Source: Thiotrichaceae bacterium UBA4486 (GTDB lineage: Bacteria > Pseudomonadota > Gammaproteobacteria > Eutrophobiales > Eutrophobiaceae). From it: 64,000 nt of DNA. The notes below the pieces were generated by a model. That model saw only the letters and a program-made list of their open reading frames with translations, had not been told where the DNA came from and made no database searches. Both the position numbers and the translations under genes were made by a program. Location: the NCBI GenBank assembly GCA_002389045.1, contig DGNS01000015.1, positions 355,440-419,439 of the forward strand. The letters run 5' to 3'. Each line of letters starts with the position of its first letter. The first letter of the stretch is position 1. Below, in pieces: positions 16,917 to 23,260 of the stretch.

Positions 16917-18338
16917 TTACTCGATGCTGTCGCGATGTTCGAGTTTCAGTTCCTTGATCTTGCGGGTCAGTGTGTTGCGGCCCCAGCCCAGTAATGCAGC
17001 GGCTTCCTGGCGGCGGCCGTTGGTATGCCGTAAGGCCGTCTCGATCATGACCCGTTCGAAATTGGGAATGGCAATGTTGAGGATTTCCCGTTCACCCCGG
17101 GCAATGGTTCGTTCCGCCCAGTTTCGTAACTGGCTTTCCCAGCTCGTGGTTTCCTTTGCCCGGTTTTCTCCGGGGATCAGCTCAGGCGGCAGATCGGATA
17201 TGTGAATATCACGTCCCGAGGCCATGACCGTGATCCAGCGACAGAAGTTTTCCAGTTGGCGAACATTACCCGGCCAGTCAAGACTGTTGAGCAACGCTTC
17301 CGTTTCCGGCAGCAGTTGCTTGATGTCCACCTTGATTTCCTGTGCGGCCACCTTGAGAAAATGTTTGATCAGCGCCGGGATGTCTTCCCGCCGTTGCCTC
17401 AATGACGGCACGTGAACGCGGATCACGTTCAGCCGGTGCAGGAGGTCCTCGCGAAACTCGCCGGATTCCACCATGCGCTCGAGATTCTGGTGAGTTGCGG
17501 CAATGACGCGTACATCCACCTTGATGGGCATGTGACCGCCAACCCGGTAAAACTCGCCGTCGGCCAGTACCCGCAGCAGGCGGGTCTGCAATTCCGTGGG
17601 CATGTCACCGATTTCGTCGAGGAACAGGGTGCCGCCGTCGGCCTGTTGAAAGCGGCCGATGCGCTGGGTGTTGGCGCCGGTAAAAGCGCCCTTTTCATGA
17701 CCGAAGAGTTCCGATTCCAGCAACTCTTTCGGTATGGCCGCCGTGTTCAGGGCAATGAAGGGTTGGTCGGCCCGCGGACTGTGGCGATGCAGGGCGCGTG
17801 CCACCAGTTCCTTGCCGGTACCGGATTCACCGGTGATCAGCACGGTCAGGTTGGAACCGGAGAGCCTGCCGATGGCCCGGAAAACTTCCTGCATGGCCGG
17901 CGCCGAGCCGATGATATTCGACGCTATCTCCTGCTGACCGGTGATTACCCTGTTACCTGGTAAGCGCTCACTCAACGCGCGTTTGACCAGGTTCACGGCT
18001 TCATCAATATCGAACGGCTTGGACAGAAATTCAAATGCGCCGCCCTGGAAGGCTGACACGGTCTGGTCGAGGTCGGTGTAGGCCGTCATGATGATGACCG
18101 GTAAATCCGGGTGGCTGGCCTTGATGCTTTCAAGCAGCGTGATGCCGTCGGTTTCCGGCATCCGGATGTCGGAGATGATCAGGTCCGGACAGGTATTCTG
18201 CAGGCGTGCCAGTGCCTCGCTGCCATTTTCGAAGCAGGTGATATTGGCCGACAGTTTTGACAGGGCCTTTTCCAGCACCCAGCGAATGGAACGGTCGTCA
18301 TCCACTATCCAGACATCAGAGTTGTTGTGCATGGTCAT
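16917..18338 (-). CDS. ntrC: Nitrogen regulation response regulator NtrC
   Basis: This 473-residue sigma-54 activator has a receiver domain (about 1-120; phosphorylation Asp in LIISDIRMPETDG), an AAA+ domain (about 140-375; Walker A GESGTGKE, the sigma-54-contact loop GAFTGA and GTLFLDEIGDMP) and a C-terminal Fis-type helix-turn-helix (GRRQEAAALLGWGRNTLTRKIKEL). Phosphorylated NtrC activates glnA and other nitrogen genes. Its start overlaps the ntrB end by 23 bases, giving an ntrBC operon. Putative binding sites lie in front of ntrB and glnA. Confidence 0.97.
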   Translation of the reverse strand: MTMHNNSDVWIVDDDRSIRWVLEKALSKLSANITCFENGSEALARLQNTCPDLIISDIRMPETDGITLLESIKASHPDLPVIIMTAYTDLDQTVSAFQGGAFEFLSKPFDIDEAVNLVKRALSERLPGNRVITGQQEIASNIIGSAPAMQEVFRAIGRLSGSNLTVLITGESGTGKELVARALHRHSPRADQPFIALNTAAIPKELLESELFGHEKGAFTGANTQRIGRFQQADGGTLFLDEIGDMPTELQTRLLRVLADGEFYRVGGHMPIKVDVRVIAATHQNLERMVESGEFREDLLHRLNVIRVHVPSLRQRREDIPALIKHFLKVAAQEIKVDIKQLLPETEALLNSLDWPGNVRQLENFCRWITVMASGRDIHISDLPPELIPGENRAKETTSWESQLRNWAERTIARGEREILNIAIPNFERVMIETALRHTNGRRQEAAALLGWGRNTLTRKIKELKLEHRDSIE

Positions 18339-19392
18339 TATCCAGTGGTAATAAAATGGTAAAAACGGTCAAATCGTTGTCGCGTGTATATTCGATCAGG
18401 CCACCGTGTTTCTGTATGAGCGACTGGGCGATGGACAGACCCAGCCCGGAACCCTCGGCGCGGCCGGTGATCATGGGGAAAAAGATACTGTCCTCGATCT
18501 CCGCGGGAATACCGGGGCCGTTGTCCTGAATGTTGATGCGCAGCGCCAGGTTGTAGGTGTGGTTAATAATGCTGACCTGGTACTGTATGCGTGTCTGGAT
18601 GACAATTTCACCCTCAGTCGGTATCGCCTGGACGGCATTTCTGATCACATTCAACAAGGCCTGGATTAACTGTTCCCGGTCAGCCTTCAGTTCCGGCAGA
18701 CTCGGATCGTAATCGCGGACCAGGTTGAACGGTAACCTGGCTTCCGCCTCGATCAGGCTGCAGACGTATTCCAGCACCTCGTGTATGTTGATCTTCTCGA
18801 TGTTGAGTTGCCGGTGCGGCGTCATCATACGGTCAACCAGATTGCGCAGGCGATCCGCCTCGTTGATGATAATCTGGGTGTATTCGCGGAATCGGTCGTC
18901 CGGCAGTTCCCTGGCCAGCAACTGGGCGGCGCCGCGTATACCGCCGAGAGGATTCTTGATTTCATGAGCCATGGCCCGGGAAGATTCCTTGGCCGTGCTT
19001 TGTTGCTGGATCAGGCTTTGCTTTCTGGATATCCGGTTCACGGAATCCGTACTCACCAGTTCCATTACCAGACCGCAGCCATTGCCGGGTGTCGTGATGG
19101 GGGAGATCGTGCAATCCACCAGGATCGAATTCAAAGAGGGCAGATGTATGCTGATCTCGTATTCGGTAATGGGGCTGCCCAGCGTCAGCGCCTTTTTGGC
19201 CATGGATCGCAGGGACTTGTTATTGGGCAGTAGCGTATCCATGGTCATACCCTTGACTTTTCTACAACTGACTGAAAGCAAATGCTCACTTGCAATGTTC
19301 ATGGCTGACAACCGCATATCATCCTCAAAGAGGAGAACCGCGGTATTCAAATTATCGAACAGGGTTTTGGCAACAGCTGCGGGTATTGGCAT
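18316..19392 (-). CDS. ntrB: Nitrogen regulation sensor histidine kinase NtrB
   Basis: This 358-residue cytoplasmic kinase/phosphatase phosphorylates NtrC when nitrogen is scarce, under control of PII. It has an N-terminal PAS domain (about 8-120), the H-box SRAMAHEIKNPLGGIRGAAQLL with the phospho-His, an N-box (LIQALLNVIRNAVQA) and G-boxes (INIQDNGPGIP, GRAEGSGLGLSIAQ). No membrane segments, as expected. An NtrC-like palindrome 11 bases upstream of the start suggests autoregulation. Confidence 0.96.
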   Translation of the reverse strand: MPIPAAVAKTLFDNLNTAVLLFEDDMRLSAMNIASEHLLSVSCRKVKGMTMDTLLPNNKSLRSMAKKALTLGSPITEYEISIHLPSLNSILVDCTISPITTPGNGCGLVMELVSTDSVNRISRKQSLIQQQSTAKESSRAMAHEIKNPLGGIRGAAQLLARELPDDRFREYTQIIINEADRLRNLVDRMMTPHRQLNIEKINIHEVLEYVCSLIEAEARLPFNLVRDYDPSLPELKADREQLIQALLNVIRNAVQAIPTEGEIVIQTRIQYQVSIINHTYNLALRINIQDNGPGIPAEIEDSIFFPMITGRAEGSGLGLSIAQSLIQKHGGLIEYTRDNDLTVFTILLPLDNDHAQQL

Positions 19393-19402
19393 CTCAGTGC
19401 TC

Positions 19403-19418
19403 GCACTATTTTAGTGCA
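19403..19418. promoter_or_regulatory. NtrC-binding site at ntrB
   Basis: The palindrome GCACTATTTTAGTGCA closely matches the NtrC operator (GCACY-N5-RGTGC). It lies 11-26 bases upstream of the ntrB start, downstream of or over the probable start of transcription. That position fits repression by NtrC, as at the enteric glnL promoter. Confidence 0.8.
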
Positions 19419-19555
19419 TCAATTGTATACCGGATGCACACATATCGATCGTCTATTTGAAAATATTCAATACAAACAATACCCTGTGCGAACCCGGATG
19501 CTGGGATAAACTGTACTAAATAAGTCTGAGCAAGAACCAGACCATATGGACGCAA

Positions 19556-19610
19556 TTATCCCTTTACATCATGTAGAAATAGGCTATACTTATCCCTATA
19601 TAACATGTAG
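19556..19610. repeat. Subterminal direct repeats TTATCCC-N8-ATGTAG
   Basis: Two direct copies of TTATCCC-N8-ATGTAG start at 19556 and 19590 (34-base period), just upstream of the transposase. A third copy, inverted, lies at the right end (22219-22238, ATGTA only). Equal spacers suggest protein-binding sites, plausibly for the transposase, overlapping its promoter. Confidence 0.7.
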
Positions 19611-19621
19611 AGGATAGCTAA

Positions 19622-20473
19622 GTGTCTGAATTTACAATACTTCAATTCTTTGAACGGTTCCCAAATGATGATGTTTGCCTTGAGCATTTATGGAGCGTGA
19701 AATTCGGTAATCAGTATAAGTGTCCCAAATGCCAGAAAGAGGGCAAATTCCATCGGGTTAAAAAGCGTCCTGTGTTTGAGTGTCAGTGTGGCTACCAGGT
19801 TTCCCCGATGGCCGGTACGCCCTTTGAGAAGTCCAGAACGCCCCTGAGGAAGTGGTTTTATGCCATGTATCTCTTTACCACGTCCCGTCACGGTGTCCCT
19901 GCTAAGGAGTTACAGCGTCAGCTTGGAGTGACCTATAAAACCGCTTGGCGCATGGGTCATGAGATCCGTAAGTACATGACCGAGACAGACGGCGATGGTA
20001 TGTATGGCGGTCATGTTGAAATGGATGAAACCTACATCGGCGGCCAGTCCGAAGACCAGTCCATGAAGTTCAAGGACAAGTCTGTAGTTTTCGGGATATT
20101 AGAGCGTAATGGCTACGTTCAGACCTATGTCATACCAGACCGTAAAGTAAAGACCATCGGCCCGATCATTAAAAAACGGGTCAACAAGAATGCCATCGTT
20201 TCAACCGATGAAGCGACCTGCTACCGGTTCATGAAAAAGGCCGGATATGACTATCACGGCAAGGTCTGTCATGAGTACGGGGAATACGTTAAGGGTATCC
20301 ACCATACAAATGGGATAGAGGGCTACTGGTCACGTCTCAAGGCTTCGATTCGTGGTACTCACATTCATGTATCGAAAAAACACTTACCAAAATACTTGGG
20401 TGAGTTTGAATATCGGTACAACATGAGAAAAAGCCCGTCTTGGATGTTTGAGCGATTATTGGGGGCTTTCTAG
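19622..20473 (+). CDS. IS1595 family (ISXO2-like) transposase
   Basis: This 283-residue transposase has an N-terminal zinc ribbon (CPKC at about 35-38, then FECQCGYQ), a helical DNA-binding part (ELQRQLGVTYKTAWRMGHEIR) and an ISXO2-type catalytic domain. Acidic residues lie in HVEMDETYIGG and IVSTDEATCYRF, followed by HTNGIEGYWSRLKASIRG with the family's N/E. It appears intact. It starts with GTG, preceded by GAGGATAGCTAA. The gene is distinctly more A+T-rich than ntrB and glnA. Confidence 0.95.
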   Translation: MSEFTILQFFERFPNDDVCLEHLWSVKFGNQYKCPKCQKEGKFHRVKKRPVFECQCGYQVSPMAGTPFEKSRTPLRKWFYAMYLFTTSRHGVPAKELQRQLGVTYKTAWRMGHEIRKYMTETDGDGMYGGHVEMDETYIGGQSEDQSMKFKDKSVVFGILERNGYVQTYVIPDRKVKTIGPIIKKRVNKNAIVSTDEATCYRFMKKAGYDYHGKVCHEYGEYVKGIHHTNGIEGYWSRLKASIRGTHIHVSKKHLPKYLGEFEYRYNMRKSPSWMFERLLGAF

Positions 20474-20623
20474 ATAATTACAAATTACCTCATTTGAGGT
20501 AGTGTCACATTTTGAACATTTCACTAGGCCATTTGAGTACAACAAAAACTCCACGCCCCCACATTTGCAAGACCATGCCTGAATTTCTTGTCTATACTCT
20601 TCAATGTTAACAACTTGTCCCAT
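20456..20623 (-). CDS. Zinc-ribbon microprotein
   Basis: This predicted 55-residue protein has Cys19-x-Cys21 and Cys36-x2-Cys39 (WSCKCGG and KCSKCDT) around a predicted hairpin, a small zinc ribbon like those found in phage and accessory regions. Its 3' end overlaps the transposase 3' end by 18 bases, convergently. The ATG at 20623 lacks a good ribosome site, and it is divergent from the small gene at 20636 with only 12 bases between. The four cysteines make a chance frame unlikely. Function unknown. Confidence 0.6.
   Translation of the reverse strand: MGQVVNIEEYRQEIQAWSCKCGGVEFLLYSNGLVKCSKCDTTSNEVICNYLESPQ
20486..20501. repeat. Palindrome TACCTCA-TT-TGAGGTA
   Basis: A perfect inverted repeat with 7-base arms, 13 bases after the transposase stop and inside the zinc-ribbon frame. 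The same arms, separated by six bases, occur at 22158-22177, so the two copies flank the passenger operon. Confidence 0.65.
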
Positions 20624-20635
20624 AGGGAGGTTATC

Positions 20636-20785
20636 GTGACAAAATCCAAAACCTTTAAAGTGGGTCGTGACGCTAGAACAGGGCAATTCATACCGGTAAA
20701 AGAAGCAGAACGACGGAAAAGCACAGCAATTGTTGAGCGGGTTCCCAAGGCCGGGCATGGCGATACAAAAAAGGATAAAAAATAA
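20636..20785 (+). CDS. Solo antitoxin-like small protein
   Basis: This predicted 49-residue basic protein starts at a GTG eight bases after the strong ribosome site AGGGAGG (20624-20630). Its core, SKTFKVGRDARTGQFIPVKE, resembles the start of the Doc-partner protein encoded at 21162-21401 (SKTFEVTREIATGRFVSVKE), so the two are paralogues. It ends directly against the doc stop codon, tail to tail. It might be a second antitoxin or a decoy; that is inference. It lacks the lysine-rich tail of its paralogue. Confidence 0.65.
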   Translation: MTKSKTFKVGRDARTGQFIPVKEAERRKSTAIVERVPKAGHGDTKKDKK

Positions 20786-21175
20786 TTATTCTTCTTGTTT
20801 TTCGATTCTAGCCTTAAACCAATCTGATAGTTCATCTATATTGATATTGCCGATAGCAACCTCTACGAAAATATCAACTAGGGTGTCGCTCGGGAGATCA
20901 ACAAACTGATACCCGCTGCGGTCAAGAAGTAATTCGACCGATATTAGTGCTGTACGTTTATTGCCGTCTGTGAACCCATGATTTCTACATAAAGAATGTG
21001 CTAATGCTGCGGCCTTTTTATAGATGGGTCTATAGTAACCTGTATAAGGGCGGCCTATTGCTGACTCAATAAGGGTAAAATTATTAATGCCAGGTGCGCC
21101 GCCATATTCTAATGCGGTTTCATGTGCCTCAAGAACGTCGGCTATGGTGACCTTGTAGTGCCTATTTCTTGGCAA
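20786..21175 (-). CDS. doc: Doc-type (Fic fold) toxin, death-on-curing family
   Basis: This 129-residue protein carries the Doc signature HGFTDGNKRTAL at residues 66-77, a variant of the Fic HPFxDGNGRTAR loop with Lys73 as in Doc kinases. Phage P1 Doc, of nearly equal length, inactivates EF-Tu by phosphorylation. The start is TTG at 21175, overlapping the upstream antitoxin gene by 14 bases, so translation is probably coupled. The catalytic His and Asp are intact, so it is likely active. Confidence 0.85.
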   Translation of the reverse strand: MPRNRHYKVTIADVLEAHETALEYGGAPGINNFTLIESAIGRPYTGYYRPIYKKAAALAHSLCRNHGFTDGNKRTALISVELLLDRSGYQFVDLPSDTLVDIFVEVAIGNINIDELSDWFKARIEKQEE

Positions 21176-21401
21176 GTTTTTCTAGCGTATCGCTTCGTTT
21201 CTTAGATGTTTTCTTGATAGCCCCCGTAGATTTCGGGCTTACGCGATAGGACTCCACAATAAATTTTCCGGCTTTCGCATCTCGTCCCACTATTGTTGTC
21301 CTAGAAGACCGACTAGACTCTTTAACAGACACAAATCTCCCCGTAGCGATCTCTCTAGTAACCTCAAACGTTTTTGATGATTTAGTGGTTTGTTTAGGCA
21401 T
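21162..21401 (-). CDS. Probable antitoxin partner of Doc
   Basis: This 79-residue Lys/Ser-rich protein is encoded directly upstream of and overlapping doc, the usual antitoxin position. It is not Phd-like. It contains two copies of a short motif: FEVTREIATGRFVSVKE and TTIVGRDAKAGKFIVE, of the R(D/E)-A-x-(T/A)-G-x-F type seen in many small accessory proteins. The basic C-terminus (KKTSKKRSDTLEKLAKK) may bind DNA or the toxin. Its ATG is three bases after the stop of the 53-residue gene. Antitoxin role is inferred from position and from its solo paralogue. Confidence 0.7.
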   Translation of the reverse strand: MPKQTTKSSKTFEVTREIATGRFVSVKESSRSSRTTIVGRDAKAGKFIVESYRVSPKSTGAIKKTSKKRSDTLEKLAKK

Positions 21402-21404
21402 TAT

Positions 21405-21566
21405 CTATTTTGATGATTTCTTAGGTGGTTGGTTTTTCGCCATTCTACCCAATAATTCGTCAAATTCCTTCTTATTCCCCACAGACGGATGCTGCTTGAT
21501 GAAGCGTTTCAGCTTCTTGGGATCGTCTTTGACTTCTTCCAGGGAGATGTATTTACCTGTGGACAT
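21405..21566 (-). CDS. Hypothetical 53-residue protein
   Basis: The frame encodes a 53-residue, strongly charged protein beginning MSTGKYISLEEVKDDPKKL and ending in a KKSSK tail. It sits exactly between the membrane-protein gene (its ATG follows that stop with no gap) and the antitoxin gene (three-base gap), which supports it being real. A GAGG lies 12-15 bases upstream. The sequence KYISLEEVKDDPKKLKRFI looks like a small helical domain. Function unknown. Confidence 0.65.
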   Translation of the reverse strand: MSTGKYISLEEVKDDPKKLKRFIKQHPSVGNKKEFDELLGRMAKNQPPKKSSK

Positions 21567-22073
21567 CTATTTAAATACCTCGTTTTCAAAATAGCTTCTT
21601 AGGCTTTCTATTGTAACAAGTGTATTTCGATTTACATTTTGACCGCCAGGGGGATTAACAGTTGTTATTAGTTGCCTGGATGCGCTAGCTTTTAATTTTC
21701 TAAAACATAAGTGCCTATTAACAGATCCCTCTTCTCGTGTGTTCGCCCATATTGCCGCAGCTGTTGGTAAGTCTATCATTGGATACCCAGAATTCTCGTA
21801 TCCATCCAGCTCCCCGAGTATTCTATTCTTTTCTGATAATGTTCCTATCTTGGCCGCAGCGTAATCCCACCCCTTAATGCCGTGATATATAAATGCCATC
21901 GCAAGCGCCGCAACACCCGTAGTCATATATATGATGGATGACCAGGGCTGCCCCTCGATTAGCGAGGTCAAGAGCGTCCCCGCAGAGGGGATGCCAACCC
22001 CAGAAAACCATATCCACCCCGATACTGATCGGAAGAACTGCCCCGCTTTCCCGAGATTCGAGAAAATGTCCAT
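21567..22073 (-). CDS. Hypothetical membrane protein, transposon passenger
   Basis: This 168-residue protein has two hydrophobic segments (about 18-40 and 46-66) and a soluble C-terminal part with many charged residues (about 75-168). A good ribosome site, AGGGGGTGG, precedes the ATG. It is first of four tightly packed passenger genes ending with doc. I do not recognise the family. Its linkage to a toxin-antitoxin pair raises a possible defence or stability role, but nothing in the sequence shows one. Confidence 0.7.
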   Translation of the reverse strand: MDIFSNLGKAGQFFRSVSGWIWFSGVGIPSAGTLLTSLIEGQPWSSIIYMTTGVAALAMAFIYHGIKGWDYAAAKIGTLSEKNRILGELDGYENSGYPMIDLPTAAAIWANTREEGSVNRHLCFRKLKASASRQLITTVNPPGGQNVNRNTLVTIESLRSYFENEVFK

Positions 22074-22139
22074 AATCCACCCCCTGCTCTCAGGTTAGCC
22101 CATATAGCACGGTATGTGCTATTGAGAGAGCATTTCCAG

Positions 22140-22194
22140 ATGGGTAGATTCATGGATTACCTCATTTATTTGAGGTATTCATCTCTCCACCCAT
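22140..22194. repeat. Nested palindrome upstream of passenger operon
   Basis: Outer arms ATGGGT (22140-22145) and ACCCAT (22189-22194) enclose inner arms TACCTCA and TGAGGTA (22158-22177, six-base loop). The inner arms equal the palindrome at 20486-20501. Placed 70 bases before the first passenger gene, it may be an operator or part of the element's right end. Confidence 0.65.
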
Positions 22195-22218
22195 GTAGTG
22201 CCCTATTATAGGACATAA

Positions 22219-22250
22219 TACATGAGCAGAGGGGATAAACACCCATATGG
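22219..22250. repeat. Right inverted repeat of the IS1595-type element
   Basis: Read on the minus strand from 22250: CCATATGG, four bases, TTATCCC, eight bases, ATGTA. It mirrors the left end at 19542-19575. From here to 22366 nothing else is recognised. Confidence 0.7.
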
Positions 22251-22366
22251 ATCCCCCTCCGTTTATGTACCCGGATTATTGGCTGGCTGATATGGCTTTA
22301 TGACGTAATTGCGGGTCACGACCGGCAGCCCGCGAATTATCCAAAAAGCCTATCCAGGCAGCGGAT

Positions 22367-23053
22367 CTAGGGAGCGGGCGGTTTCGGCGGATTGGTCGGA
22401 CTGACGCCGGGAGCGGGCGGTTTCGGCGGATTGGTCGGGCTGACGCCGGGAGCGGGTGGCTTCGGCGGATTGAGTGGGCTTACCGTATTGGGATCCTGCC
22501 CCTGCGGGGAATCAATGAGGACGGATTCACGCTGGAGGTGAAAGGTGACCGCTGATGATCGGAGCAGCTCCTCTCCCTCATCGTCGATGACTGAGGCATA
22601 CAGCCGGTGTGTGCCACGGTCAAGTTCAGTCAATGTAAATGACGTCTCCGAACCTTCCCCTACGAGTTGTGAATCCAGGTAGAGTTTGACTCGATCCTGT
22701 TTTCTCAGGCGCGGCTCGACTTTTACCTCGACACTGATATCACCCGCATTGGCCCGGATTGCTTCATCATTGCCCGGGCTGGTGATCATAAGACCGGAAT
22801 ACCAACCGGATTTCGAAGTTTCCCTTTTTGTGTATTCGAATTTCGCATTAGTTTCCGCCGGTACGGTCTGTACATCCCCTACATCGATGGACTCGGAACC
22901 AACCGATGGTTCGTCGGAAAACACCGGGTTACCGTCCGCATCGTAGGAACGGTAAATACTGGTTTCAGCCATCAGTTGGCCGCCAGACAGCAACAGGACG
23001 CAATAAAGGAGAGTTCGCATATTGGTAAAGATACTGTGTTTTCTTGTTTTCAT
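22367..23053 (-). CDS. DUF4124-domain exported protein with proline-rich repeat tail
   Basis: This protein of about 228 residues has a signal peptide ending near LMAE, followed by the DUF4124 motif (IYRSYDADGNPVFSDEP), a beta-sandwich-like middle (KVKLYLDSQLVGEG here VKLYLDSQLVGEG, then TLTELDRGTHRLYASVIDDEG) and a C-terminal tail with three repeats of about 13 residues based on NPPKPPAPGVSPT. The start at 23053 is one option; an ATG at 23020 also gives a signal peptide. Such genes commonly lie between glnA and ntrB. Likely periplasmic; function unknown. Confidence 0.8.
   Translation of the reverse strand: MKTRKHSIFTNMRTLLYCVLLLSGGQLMAETSIYRSYDADGNPVFSDEPSVGSESIDVGDVQTVPAETNAKFEYTKRETSKSGWYSGLMITSPGNDEAIRANAGDISVEVKVEPRLRKQDRVKLYLDSQLVGEGSETSFTLTELDRGTHRLYASVIDDEGEELLRSSAVTFHLQRESVLIDSPQGQDPNTVSPLNPPKPPAPGVSPTNPPKPPAPGVSPTNPPKPPAP
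22371..22487. repeat. Three 39-base tandem repeats in the DUF4124 gene
   Basis: Three near-identical in-frame 39-base units encode the Pro-rich tail, and the gene ends within the last one. The first two differ by one or two bases, the third by more. Copy-number change by slippage or recombination would alter tail length without a frameshift. Confidence 0.85.
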
Positions 23054-23210
23054 AAACGATTTGATTAGCACAACGAAGATTAATTCTCGACAGGATCGTG
23101 AACCATCCCCGCACGTGTTCACTGCAAATATTCCGGCTCAGTTCTAACTGATTGAAATTTGTAAATTAATTAAGATACAACACGGTGAGGTGTAGTGTCT
23201 GTTTTGATAA

Positions 23211-23236
23211 TAAAAAAGCCCCCTTGCGGGGGCTTT
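23211..23236 (-). terminator. Rho-independent terminator of glnA
   Basis: On the minus strand, GCCCCC-GCAA-GGGGGC is followed by TTTTTTA, 25 bases after the glnA stop. A clear intrinsic terminator, separating glnA from the DUF4124 gene. Confidence 0.9.
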
Positions 23237-23260
23237 CCACAATGAAGTGTGAATCAATGC

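Larger units (their letters stand above)
19542..22250. mobile_element. IS1595-type transposon with passenger genes
   Basis: A 2.7-kb A+T-rich segment with a single IS1595-family transposase and six or so passenger genes lies between ntrB and the DUF4124/glnA genes. The ends form imperfect inverted repeats: CCATATGG, then 4-6 bases, TTATCCC, eight bases, ATGTA, then 8-9 bases and CTATA, read inward from both sides (left from 19542, right from 22250). CCATATGG at both edges is palindromic, so it could be the outer repeat end or an 8-base target duplication, the size usual for this family. Passenger-carrying IS1595 members are known; the boundaries here are inferred. Confidence 0.72.

Noticed and set aside
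22371..22487. Possible CRISPR or regulatory repeat near glnA
   Set aside because: The 39-base units are contiguous and in frame, encoding a proline-rich tail.
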